Assembly: GCA_963850255.1 (NCBI GenBank)
Contig: CAWKLL010000024.1
Span: 372,001 to 436,000 of the forward strand
Origin: J054 sp963850255
Lineage (GTDB): Bacteria; Pseudomonadota; Gammaproteobacteria; Steroidobacterales; GCA-2729495
Length of the DNA stretch: 64,000 nt
Reading direction: 5' to 3'
Under the pieces are notes generated by a model, which was not told where the DNA came from, searched no databases, and was given only the letters and a program-made list of their open reading frames with translations. Positions 36,153 to 44,267 of the stretch are shown piece after piece (the first letter of the stretch is position 1; the number at the start of each line of letters is the position of its first letter). The translations under genes were made by a program, and so were the position numbers.

Positions 36153-37703
36153 TCAGTGTCTGAAATGGCGCATACCTGTGAACAGCATAGTCATACCGTG
36201 CTCGTTCGCTGCGTCGATGACTTCCTGGTCGCGCATCGAGCCCCCAGGCTGGATCACCACCTCGATGCCTTTTTCCGCCGCCGTATCAATCCCGTCGCGA
36301 AACGGAAAAAATGCATCAGAGGCCATGGCGGCGCCCGGCAATGCCAGTTTCGCTTCAGCGGCTTTCATGGCCGCAATCTGCGCACTGACCACACGGCTCA
36401 TCTGGCCCGCGCCGATACCCAGCGTCATACCGTCACGACAATAAACAATCGCATTAGATTTTACGTAGCGGGCTACCTGCCAGGCGAGCAACGCGTCGGT
36501 CAGCTGACGCGCGTCGGGCTGCCGTTCCGTGACCACCTTTAGTTCGCCGGGATTCAGGCGAGCTACATCCTTATCCTGCACCAGCATGCCGCCTTCGATG
36601 GCCTGCAAACGCAGGCCAGGCAATGTCGCGGACAAGGGGCCGGTGGCGAGCACACGTATATTCGGTTTGGCGGAAAATGCGGCCAGCGCCTCGGCCGAAT
36701 ATTCGGGGGCCACGATTACTTCAAGAAATTGGCGAGCCAGAATGGCGCTGGCCAGTTCGCCGTCAACTTCCCGATTGCAGGCAATGATGCCGCCGAAGGC
36801 TGAAGTGGGATCCGTCGCGTAGGCGCGTTCGTAGGCCTGCAGCAGCGAGCTGCCGAGGCCGACTCCGCAGGGGTTAGCGTGCTTGACGATAACGCAGGCG
36901 AGTTCGCCAAAACTCTTTACGCACTCCAGTGCCGCGTCAGCATCGGCCAGGTTGTTATAGGACAGCGGCTTGCCCTGGTGCTGGCGAGCGTCGATCAGGC
37001 TGCCGGCAGGTGTTTGCGGCAGTCGGTATAGCGCCCCACGTTGATGCGGGTTTTCTCCGTAGCGCAATTCGGCTTCGCGTCGCAGTCCGATCGGCAGGCT
37101 TTCCGGCAAGCTATCGTCACCAAGGTCCTGGCGCAGATAGCTGCTGATCGCTGCATCGTAGCTGGCGGTGTGAGAAAAGGCCTTCAGGGCCAGGCGACGG
37201 CGCGTTTCCTGGCTGATTTTCTGTTGCCGGGAAAATTCCTCAGCGACTAATGCGTAGTCGTCCGGATCGACCACCACGGCGACGAAAGCATGATTTTTTG
37301 CCGCCGCCCGCAGCATTGCAGGGCCACCGATATCAATATTTTCAATGGCCTCATCGCGCGAGCAATCGGGCTGCGCAATGGTGGCCTCAAACGGGTATAG
37401 GTTGACCACCAGCAGGTCGATAGGCTGAATGCCATGCTCGGCCATGACCTCGGCATCCTGTTCGCCGCGGCCCAGCAGGCCGCCGTGCACCCGCGGGTGC
37501 AGGGTCTTGACGCGGCCATCCATGATCTCCGGATGGCCGGTGATCTCGCTGATATCGGTGACCGAAAGCCCCGCCTCGCGCAGCGTACGGGCAGTGCCGC
37601 CGGTGGACAGCAGGCGCACGCCTTGCGCCGCCAGCTGGCTGGCCAGCTCAACGATTCCGGTTTTGTCGCTGACGCTAAGCAGCGCCGTGGCAGAGTTCTG
37701 CAT
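36153..37703 (-). CDS. purH: AICAR transformylase/IMP cyclohydrolase
   Basis: Bifunctional enzyme for the last two steps of IMP synthesis. The 516-residue protein has an N-terminal IMP cyclohydrolase (SVSDKTGIVELA, STGGTARTLREAG, GGLLGR, NLYPFE) and a C-terminal AICAR transformylase (KHANPCGVG, SNAIVYC, GAGQMSRVVS, SDAFFPFRDGID). It sits between fis and purD with short gaps of 39 and 12 bases, as in many gammaproteobacteria. Confidence 0.97.
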   Translation of the reverse strand: MQNSATALLSVSDKTGIVELASQLAAQGVRLLSTGGTARTLREAGLSVTDISEITGHPEIMDGRVKTLHPRVHGGLLGRGEQDAEVMAEHGIQPIDLLVVNLYPFEATIAQPDCSRDEAIENIDIGGPAMLRAAAKNHAFVAVVVDPDDYALVAEEFSRQQKISQETRRRLALKAFSHTASYDAAISSYLRQDLGDDSLPESLPIGLRREAELRYGENPHQRGALYRLPQTPAGSLIDARQHQGKPLSYNNLADADAALECVKSFGELACVIVKHANPCGVGLGSSLLQAYERAYATDPTSAFGGIIACNREVDGELASAILARQFLEVIVAPEYSAEALAAFSAKPNIRVLATGPLSATLPGLRLQAIEGGMLVQDKDVARLNPGELKVVTERQPDARQLTDALLAWQVARYVKSNAIVYCRDGMTLGIGAGQMSRVVSAQIAAMKAAEAKLALPGAAMASDAFFPFRDGIDTAAEKGIEVVIQPGGSMRDQEVIDAANEHGMTMLFTGMRHFRH

Positions 37704-37742
37704 GGCAGTGGCCTGTAGGGGTGTGGCTGCCGGCAGCGCCGG

Positions 37743-38045
37743 TCAGCTCAGCAGCTGATAGTGCTTGAGTTTCTTGCGCAGGGTGGCGCGATTGATGCCG
37801 AGTATTTCCGCGGCCTGACTCTGGTTGCCGTCTGTGTGATCAAGCACAGTGCGCAGCAGCGGTAATTCAACTTCGCCTAAAACCAGGCCATAAAGATCGC
37901 CTGCTTTGTGTCCGTTCAGATTGCGGAAGTAATGCGTAAGCGCCTCTTCCGTAAAATCTCTTAAGGGTCTGTTTCTCAGGCTTGTTATCGGCGCCTTGCT
38001 GGCAGATTTCCTGCTAGATGTTTTGCTTCTGCTGGTCTTCGCCAC
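37743..38045 (-). CDS. fis: DNA-binding protein Fis
   Basis: Nucleoid protein that bends DNA and regulates rRNA and many other promoters. The C-terminal half holds the family signature: LLRTVLDHTDGNQSQAAEILGINR with the helix-turn-helix and the tail TLRKKLKHYQLL. From the GTG at 38045 it is 100 residues, matching Fis at 98; an ATG at 38078 or the frame up to 38099 would overlap dusB more. The basic, Ser/Lys-rich N-terminus is a little unusual. Placement right behind dusB is the classic dusB-fis operon, with about 32 bases of overlap. Confidence 0.9.
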   Translation of the reverse strand: MAKTSRSKTSSRKSASKAPITSLRNRPLRDFTEEALTHYFRNLNGHKAGDLYGLVLGEVELPLLRTVLDHTDGNQSQAAEILGINRATLRKKLKHYQLLS

Positions 38046-39069
38046 GTGCCGACACCGGGGGATATTGCCAACCCGCATCCATGCTGTCCCCTGCAACACA
38101 GTGCGCCAAAAATTTTTCGGTTATCCGCATCTGCGCATGTGTGTTCTCCGCCTTCATGACGGTTTTTCGGAACGTCGCCCCACCGACCATCTGTTCCGTG
38201 AACCATGCGAGATGCTTGCGTGCCACCCTTACACCCGTTTGTTCGCCGTAGAAGCGATACGTGTTTTCAAGGTGGTCGATAATAATATCACGTTGTGTGC
38301 GCAGTGTTGGTATCGGTGTGAGTATTTTTTTATCCAGATAGTCTTGCACTTGCTGCATTAACCAGGGTTGTCCCCGCGACGCGCGTCCGATCATCACGGC
38401 ATCGGCGCCGGTTTCCAGCAACACTTGTTCTGCCTTCAGCGGGTTAAGCACATCTCCGTTAGCAAAAACTGGAATATTTACGGCCGCTTTGATCGCGCGA
38501 ATGCTTTCGTACTCGGCGTTGCCTCGGTAACCACAGGCCCGGGTTCTGCCGTGCACCGCCAATGCGCTGATGCCGGCGGCCTGTGCGATGCGTGCAATGC
38601 GTACGCCGTTACGTTCTGTTGGGCTCCAGCCAGTGCGCATTTTTAGCGTAACCGGAACGCTCACAGCTGCGACCACCGCTCCGAGGATCGACTGAACGAG
38701 ATATTCGTCGCGCAACAGAGCCGAGCCGGCCAGTCGGCGGCAGACTTTTTTCGCCGGGCAGCCCATGTTGATATCGATGATCTCTGCGCCGCGATCCACG
38801 GCGAGCTGCGCCGCCTGGGCCAGGGCCGCCGGTTCGCTGCCGGCGATCTGCACTACCCGGGGCGAGAGATCGTTGCCGATATCCAGACGCTGAACGCTTT
38901 TCGCCGATTGCCAGAGGCTGATGTCGGCGGTGGTCATTTCGCTGGTCGCCATGCTCGCGCCCCATTGTCGACACAGCCGCCTGAACGGGGCATCGGTAAT
39001 ACCTGCCATCGGTGCCAGCAAGACCCTGCCCGCTAATTGATGCGGGCCAATGCGCGGCGGCGAATTCAT
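38014..39069 (-). CDS. dusB: tRNA-dihydrouridine synthase B
   Basis: FMN-dependent reduction of uridine to dihydrouridine in tRNA. The 351-residue product shows LAPMAGITDAPFRRLC at the start, the catalytic-cysteine segment NMGCPAKKVCRRLAGSALL, HGRTRACGYRG and the FMN phosphate-binding stretch TGADAVMIGRASRGQPW. ATG at 39069 overlaps the stop of the upstream zinc-ribbon gene (ATGA). It is the first of the dusB-fis pair; in E. coli transcription of fis starts ahead of dusB, but no such promoter stands out here. Confidence 0.95.
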   Translation of the reverse strand: MNSPPRIGPHQLAGRVLLAPMAGITDAPFRRLCRQWGASMATSEMTTADISLWQSAKSVQRLDIGNDLSPRVVQIAGSEPAALAQAAQLAVDRGAEIIDINMGCPAKKVCRRLAGSALLRDEYLVQSILGAVVAAVSVPVTLKMRTGWSPTERNGVRIARIAQAAGISALAVHGRTRACGYRGNAEYESIRAIKAAVNIPVFANGDVLNPLKAEQVLLETGADAVMIGRASRGQPWLMQQVQDYLDKKILTPIPTLRTQRDIIIDHLENTYRFYGEQTGVRVARKHLAWFTEQMVGGATFRKTVMKAENTHAQMRITEKFLAHCVAGDSMDAGWQYPPVSARGEDQQKQNI

Positions 39070-40355
39070 GGCTGGAAGGGGTCGCGGGCCAGCTGACAGA
39101 CCAGGCCGTCGCGTCGCGGCAGGCATAAATCGACCACAAAGCCACGCGCTTCACTGCCCGGATCCAGAACACTTAAACGTACCGGGATACGTGTCCCGGC
39201 CGGCACGATGGCGGGCAGCGGCGCCGGTAAATATTGCTCGGGCGTGAATACCCGGCTGGCGACCACGTTGGCCCATTGATCGCGCAGTACGACCCGCACC
39301 AGCGGCAGTCCCAGGCTACCGTTACCGCTGGTCTCCACGGCTGCGCTGATATCCAGTGCCTCATCGGCGCTACCGCCGGCCAGCGCCTCGGCGCGGCGCA
39401 CGCGATAGGCTTCCAATGGCCAGTTGGGCAGCAATGGCAGGTTCAGGCTTGCGTAGATCGATCGCAGCTGCGGTCCGAAGCGATCATCGACGGCAAGATC
39501 ATCGCGAAATATATGCACCAGCTGCGCCAGCAGCACGGCTGTCATCACCAGGCTGGCCGCCAGCCAGCGAAGACGATTCGGAGCGGCGGTGACTTCGACC
39601 TCCTCATCCCAGGGTGGGGCCGAATCGCTCTCGGCAGCAGCATCGGTAGCATCCGGCGTCCACGCCTCTGCTGACCAGCCGACAGCTGCCGATTCCTCTG
39701 CTGCCTCGGCCAGATAGCTATCGTTTTCGTCGAGCCCTGTGCCGATTGGCTGAGCCGGTTCTGCTTCCGCGCTAATGCTGCCTGGCACTGCGTCGTCCAG
39801 TTCGCCCGTTGGCTCTTCGTCGCCGACGTAGCTCTGCGGCTCGCGACCCAGCGGATCCACGATTGCCGCGTCCGCGCTGGCCCAGTCGGCCGGATGCGGT
39901 TCCTCCATTTCTTTAAGAAAGGCGCGCCATTCGTCGGGGTCGGCGGTTACCGTTTCCAGTTCACCGTCCAGGGCAACATCGCCCGCGGCCCTGGGCTGCG
40001 CATCCGCCGCTGGCTCGCTGTTGCGGGTGGCGTCGATAAAGAACTTCGACCAGGTAGGTTCCGGTGCGTCGAATTCGAGCTCAGCGTCTTCGCCAGGTCC
40101 CGGTTCATTGTCTGGCTGGCTTTGCTCAACGCCCTCAGGCTCTGGTGACGGCTCGCCTAGAAATTCCTCGTCGTCCGTCTGCTCCGGGCCGGTCGATGGT
40201 GGCAGCTGTGGGCTATCCGGCAATTCATCGGTCAACAGGCCGAGGGCATTAAATACGTGCGCACAGCTACCGCAGCGCACATCGCCACTGGCTACCCGCA
40301 ACTGGGTTGCGGATATTCTGAACACCGTGCCGCACTGGGGACAACGCGTAAACAT
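39066..40355 (-). CDS. Zinc-ribbon and DUF3426 membrane protein
   Basis: A 429-residue protein with an N-terminal zinc ribbon (CPQC ... CGSC within the first 33 residues, MJ0042 type), a long acidic Pro/Glu/Ala-rich linker, one membrane helix at about residues 265-287 and a C-terminal DUF3426 domain of about 150 residues that would lie outside the cytoplasm. The family is commonly encoded between prmA and dusB in gammaproteobacteria, as here, but its role is unknown. The ATG at 40355 is 8 bases from prmA; the open frame above it is rejected because the zinc ribbon begins at this ATG. Confidence 0.88.
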   Translation of the reverse strand: MFTRCPQCGTVFRISATQLRVASGDVRCGSCAHVFNALGLLTDELPDSPQLPPSTGPEQTDDEEFLGEPSPEPEGVEQSQPDNEPGPGEDAELEFDAPEPTWSKFFIDATRNSEPAADAQPRAAGDVALDGELETVTADPDEWRAFLKEMEEPHPADWASADAAIVDPLGREPQSYVGDEEPTGELDDAVPGSISAEAEPAQPIGTGLDENDSYLAEAAEESAAVGWSAEAWTPDATDAAAESDSAPPWDEEVEVTAAPNRLRWLAASLVMTAVLLAQLVHIFRDDLAVDDRFGPQLRSIYASLNLPLLPNWPLEAYRVRRAEALAGGSADEALDISAAVETSGNGSLGLPLVRVVLRDQWANVVASRVFTPEQYLPAPLPAIVPAGTRIPVRLSVLDPGSEARGFVVDLCLPRRDGLVCQLARDPFQP

Positions 40356-40363
40356 GGTTCTCG

Positions 40364-41245
40364 CTAGAAGTTGGCGGTGCCGGACAACAGTACCCAGCCA
40401 TCCCGCTCCTGGACACTCAGGGCGCCGAACCAGGGAGCATAGGCTGCGCAGACCTGTTCTGTCTGCTCCGTCAGAATACCCGTCAGGGCGATGCTGGCGC
40501 CAGATTTGCAATGCCCGGACAGCTGCGGTGCCAGGTCGATGAGTATGCCGCTCAGAATATTAGCCACCACAAAGTCGAATTGGCGACCGGCCGGCAAGTC
40601 CTGCGGCGCAAGGATTTCTGTAGCCGCGGCCTGTCGATTAAAGCGGGCATTGGCTGCGGTGGCTGACAATGCCTGGGGGTCGATGTCTACGCTCACCAGT
40701 TGCCTGGCGCCCATGACCAGGCCGGCAAGGCCGAGGATGCCCGAGCCGCAACCATAGTCCAGCAGGCTGCCCTCGGTTACCCGGTCGGCGATCCAGTCCA
40801 GGCACAGGCTGGTGGTGGGATGACTGCCGCTGCCAAAGGCCAGCCCGGGGTCCAGCCAGACGACATGGTCGGCGTTCGCCGGCGGCGTATGCTCGCGCGG
40901 GATAACCCACAATCCGCCGCTGAAACGTCTTGGTGCCAGCGACGCGCGCCAGGCTGCCAGCCAGTCGCGGTCATCCAGGCGTTGCAACTGCAGCTTGGGT
41001 GCGGGTAACGGCTGGGCGGCGGCGGCAATGGCCAGTCGCAAGCTGTCCGGTTCGGTTTCTGCCGGCAGCAGCGCGGCCACGGCCAGGCGTGACCAGAGCG
41101 GCGTCTCTCCCGGGGCGGGTTCCAGAATCGGTTCGTCGCCGGCATCGCGGTATTCGATGCTGATAGCCCCCAACGCCAGCAGTGCGGCTTCCACCGGCGC
41201 GGAGGCGACCTCGCCCAGTTCGATTGTGGCTGTGAGCCAGCTCAT
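40364..41245 (-). CDS. prmA: Ribosomal protein L11 methyltransferase
   Basis: Transfers methyl groups from S-adenosylmethionine to lysines and the N-terminus of ribosomal protein L11. The 293-residue enzyme shows the signature LAFGSGSHPTTSLCLDWI, the SAM motif LLDYGCGSGILGLAG and VVANILSGILIDLAP. The N-terminal part is the usual substrate-binding domain. It is 27 bases behind accC and 8 bases ahead of the zinc-ribbon gene. Confidence 0.95.
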   Translation of the reverse strand: MSWLTATIELGEVASAPVEAALLALGAISIEYRDAGDEPILEPAPGETPLWSRLAVAALLPAETEPDSLRLAIAAAAQPLPAPKLQLQRLDDRDWLAAWRASLAPRRFSGGLWVIPREHTPPANADHVVWLDPGLAFGSGSHPTTSLCLDWIADRVTEGSLLDYGCGSGILGLAGLVMGARQLVSVDIDPQALSATAANARFNRQAAATEILAPQDLPAGRQFDFVVANILSGILIDLAPQLSGHCKSGASIALTGILTEQTEQVCAAYAPWFGALSVQERDGWVLLSGTANF

Positions 41246-41272
41246 AAGCGCGGGTTTGTCACTGGTCGGGCG

Positions 41273-42613
41273 TCAGAGGCCGAGACGTTTTTCCAGATAA
41301 TGAATGTTAGTGCCGCCGTCGCGGAACATTTTTAGCTGACAGATCTCCTGGTGCAGCGGAATGTTGGTCTTGATGCCTTCGATAACCATTTCGCTCAGGG
41401 CAATGCGCATGCGCGCAATAGCCGATTCACGGGTATCGCCATAGGTAATCAGCTTGCCGACCATGGAGTCATAGTACGGCGGCACGGTATAGCCGCTGTA
41501 CAGGTGGCTGTCGACGCGCACACCGGGTCCGCCCGGCGGATGCCATAGCTCAACGCGCCCTGGCGAAGGTACAAAAGTCTTGGGGTCCTCTGCGTTGATG
41601 CGGCATTCAATCGCATGGCCGCGCAGAATCAGGTCCGATTGCGAAAAACTCAAGGTTTCGCCGGCGGCGATGCGCAGTTGTTCCTTAACCAGGTCGACGC
41701 CGGTAATCATCTCCGTCACCGGATGCTCTACCTGAATGCGGGTGTTCATTTCGATGAAATAGAACTCGTCGTCCTGGAATAGAAATTCAAAGGTGCCGGC
41801 CCCCTGGTAGCCGATATCGATGCAGGCCTTTACGCAGCGCGCACCTATTCGCTGGCGTTGCTCTTCAGTGATGCCAGGTGCCGGTGCTTCCTCAAGCACT
41901 TTCTGGTGTCGGCGTTGCATGGAACAGTCGCGTTCAAACAGGTGCACTGCATTGCCATGGTTATCGGCCAGCACCTGAAATTCGATATGTCGCGGTCGCT
42001 CCAGGAACTTTTCCATGTACACCGTGCCATTACCAAAAGCGGCCAGGGCTTCCGAGCGGGTCAGGCTGATGGCGCTGTTCAGTGAAGCCTCGGTGTTGAC
42101 CACGCGCATGCCGCGGCCACCGCCGCCCCCGGAGGCCTTGATGATGACCGGGTAGCCAATCTCGCGCGCCATACGCAGATTCTCTGCCGTATCATCACCG
42201 AGCGGTCCGTCGGAGCCCGGCACGCAGGGCACGCCGGCGGCTTTCATCGCCTTGATAGCCGCAACCTTGTCGCCCATCACGCGGATTACATTGGGTGTCG
42301 GGCCGATAAAAATGAAGCCGCTGCGATCGACACGTTCGGCAAAATCGGCGTTCTCCGACAGGAAGCCGTAACCAGGATGAATGCCAACAGAATCCGTGAC
42401 TTCGGCGGCTGCAATGATGGAGGGCATATTCAGATAACTGTCGGCTGACGGTGGCGGACCTATACAGACCGTCTCATCGGCCAACAGGACGTGCTTGAGT
42501 CCGCTATCGGCAGTGGAATGCACCGCCACGGTCTTGATGCCCAGTTCGCGGCAGGCGCGCTGAATGCGCAGCGCGATCTCACCACGGTTAGCGATTAGGA
42601 TTTTTTCGAGCAT
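41273..42613 (-). CDS. accC: Acetyl-CoA carboxylase, biotin carboxylase subunit
   Basis: ATP-dependent carboxylation of biotin on AccB, first step of fatty acid synthesis. The 446-residue protein begins LEKILIANRGEIALRIQRAC and has the ATP-grasp glycine loop GGGGRGMRVV, HIEFQVLADNHGN, FEFLFQDDEFYFIEMNTRIQ and EHPVTEMITGVDLV. Length matches E. coli AccC (449). It follows accB after 34 bases. Confidence 0.97.
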   Translation of the reverse strand: MLEKILIANRGEIALRIQRACRELGIKTVAVHSTADSGLKHVLLADETVCIGPPPSADSYLNMPSIIAAAEVTDSVGIHPGYGFLSENADFAERVDRSGFIFIGPTPNVIRVMGDKVAAIKAMKAAGVPCVPGSDGPLGDDTAENLRMAREIGYPVIIKASGGGGGRGMRVVNTEASLNSAISLTRSEALAAFGNGTVYMEKFLERPRHIEFQVLADNHGNAVHLFERDCSMQRRHQKVLEEAPAPGITEEQRQRIGARCVKACIDIGYQGAGTFEFLFQDDEFYFIEMNTRIQVEHPVTEMITGVDLVKEQLRIAAGETLSFSQSDLILRGHAIECRINAEDPKTFVPSPGRVELWHPPGGPGVRVDSHLYSGYTVPPYYDSMVGKLITYGDTRESAIARMRIALSEMVIEGIKTNIPLHQEICQLKMFRDGGTNIHYLEKRLGL

Positions 42614-42647
42614 TAGCAGGCGAACTCCGCGTTGACCGGGCCGCTGA

Positions 42648-43100
42648 TCAGCGGATTACGAAAAGGGTCTGGCCGAACTCTACGGGTTCTGCATTTTCGA
42701 CTTCGATGGCAACGATTTCGCCGGCGACTTCCGAGTCGATCTGGTTCATCATTTTCATCGCTTCGATAACGCACAGCGTGTCACCGATATTGACTTCATC
42801 GCCGACCTTCACAAAGGCCTGAGCGTCCGGCGAAGGTGCTGAGTAGAAAGTCCCGACCATGGGCGCCGGAACCGCGTGGCCGTCGCTGGCGGCAGCCGGT
42901 ACTTCAGCGCTGACCGCGGCAGCGACCGGCGCGGCGGCCACGGGCGCCGGTGCGGCCTGCATCGCGACGGCCGGCTGCATGGGGATGTTCTGCGGGTAGC
43001 GGCTGATGCGCACGGAATCTTCGGCCTCGCTGATCTCGATTTCGGCGATACCCGATTCTTCGAGCAGTTCGATAAGTTTTTTGACCTTGCGAATATCCAT
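42648..43100 (-). CDS. accB: Acetyl-CoA carboxylase, biotin carboxyl carrier protein
   Basis: Carries the biotin that shuttles CO2 from AccC to the carboxyltransferase. The 150-residue protein has an N-terminal helical part, an Ala/Pro-rich hinge at about residues 40-70 and a C-terminal biotinyl domain with APMVGTFYSAPSPDA and the biotinylation motif EAMKMMNQI. Start is an ATG preceded by GAGGT. It lies between aroQ (21 bases) and accC (34 bases). Confidence 0.97.
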   Translation of the reverse strand: MDIRKVKKLIELLEESGIAEIEISEAEDSVRISRYPQNIPMQPAVAMQAAPAPVAAAPVAAAVSAEVPAAASDGHAVPAPMVGTFYSAPSPDAQAFVKVGDEVNIGDTLCVIEAMKMMNQIDSEVAGEIVAIEVENAEPVEFGQTLFVIR

Positions 43101-43121
43101 CGTCGATACCTCGTCTAAAAG

Positions 43122-43568
43122 CTACTGTCGGTCCTGCCGCAGGTATTCATCGGCCGCGCGCAGAGCCAGTTCATAGCCCTGCGGACCCAGGCCGGTGATG
43201 CTGCCTAGCGCAATGTCTGAAAAATAGGATTTCCGGCGAAATTCTTCGCGGGCATGAACGTTACTAATGTGCACTTCTATGAACGGGATGGCGACGCCCA
43301 GCAGTGCGTCGCGCAGGGCGATACTGGTATGGGTAAGGGCGCCCGGGTTAATCAGAATGAAATCGATCTGTCCGGCGGCAGCATGCACGCGCTCGACCAG
43401 TTCTGCCTCGGCGTTACTCTGCAGGCAGCTGAGCTCATGGCCCAGGTTGCGGGCGGTCTCGGTCAGCCCTTGTTCGATTTCTGCGAGGCTCTGATTGCCG
43501 TAGTGACCGGGTTCGCGGGTGCCAAGCAGATTAAGGTTCGGGCCGTTCAGCAGCAGTAAACTCGGCAT
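43122..43568 (-). CDS. aroQ: 3-dehydroquinate dehydratase, type II
   Basis: Third step of the shikimate pathway: dehydration of 3-dehydroquinate. The 148-residue type II enzyme has LLNGPNLNLLGTREPGHYG with the catalytic Tyr/Arg loop, NPGALTHTSIALRDAL and the histidine region EVHISNVHAREEFRRKSY. It forms dodecamers in known cases. It precedes accB, an arrangement shared by many proteobacteria. Confidence 0.97.
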   Translation of the reverse strand: MPSLLLLNGPNLNLLGTREPGHYGNQSLAEIEQGLTETARNLGHELSCLQSNAEAELVERVHAAAGQIDFILINPGALTHTSIALRDALLGVAIPFIEVHISNVHAREEFRRKSYFSDIALGSITGLGPQGYELALRAADEYLRQDRQ

Positions 43569-43652
43569 CGTATCGGCGCATCTTCTTACGTCAAGATGTC
43601 GGCAAGTTTAAACCAAATCGCTGCAGATGCCAGTCTTTTAGGCGAATAAGGC

Positions 43653-44267
43653 TTAGCTTTCGCCGATTAGCAGACGCGCCTCGGCGACCTCGAGCCGACC
43701 TTCCCCGACCGCGTCCACCGTGTCCAGCAGTTCGCGCAATTCGGCCGGATCCAGTTCCCCGGCGCGTAATCCCAGCACCCGGCCGTCGGCGGCGATAAAG
43801 ATTGAAAAGGGCAAGGCCAGGAATTCCGGGCCAAACAGTTCGGCCGCATCCATGGCGTCCTGCTGGCCGACCAGGATCGGATAGCTGACCCCGGCTTCGG
43901 CGACGAAGCTTTGCACCGCCGGTAGTCGATCCACCGCAATACCGATCACCTGAAAACGCTCGCCACGCTCGTCCTGCAAGGTCTGCAACAGGGGCATCTC
44001 GCGCAAACAAGGCGCACACCAGGTGGCCCAGAAATTGATGAGCAGGGGCCGCCCTGACCACTCGCGAATAGAGCGCATTTGGCCGTAGCTGTCGCTGAGC
44101 TGGAAATCCGGGAGTTCCTGAACCAGAGCCTGCGCCTGGCTGCTTCCCGCGACCGGTTCGAGTTCTGGCGTCGGCGCGCGCAGATAGGCTGCGAAATAAA
44201 AGCCCGCGAGGCCAAAAATCAGAATAAAGGCAAGGCGTCGAATGCGCCGCAGAATTGTCGGTGTCAT
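43653..44267 (-). CDS. TlpA/ResA-like periplasmic thiol-disulfide reductase
   Basis: A 204-residue membrane-anchored thioredoxin-fold protein: one helix at about residues 11-29, then a periplasmic domain with the redox motif WCAPC at 83-87, preceded by LLINFWAT. The cis-proline region reads LPFSIFIAADGRVLGL. Such proteins reduce disulfides on the outer side, for example in cytochrome c maturation or stress repair. It directly follows dsbD with overlapping stop and start (44264-44267), so DsbD is its likely electron donor. Confidence 0.92.
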   Translation of the reverse strand: MTPTILRRIRRLAFILIFGLAGFYFAAYLRAPTPELEPVAGSSQAQALVQELPDFQLSDSYGQMRSIREWSGRPLLINFWATWCAPCLREMPLLQTLQDERGERFQVIGIAVDRLPAVQSFVAEAGVSYPILVGQQDAMDAAELFGPEFLALPFSIFIAADGRVLGLRAGELDPAELRELLDTVDAVGEGRLEVAEARLLIGES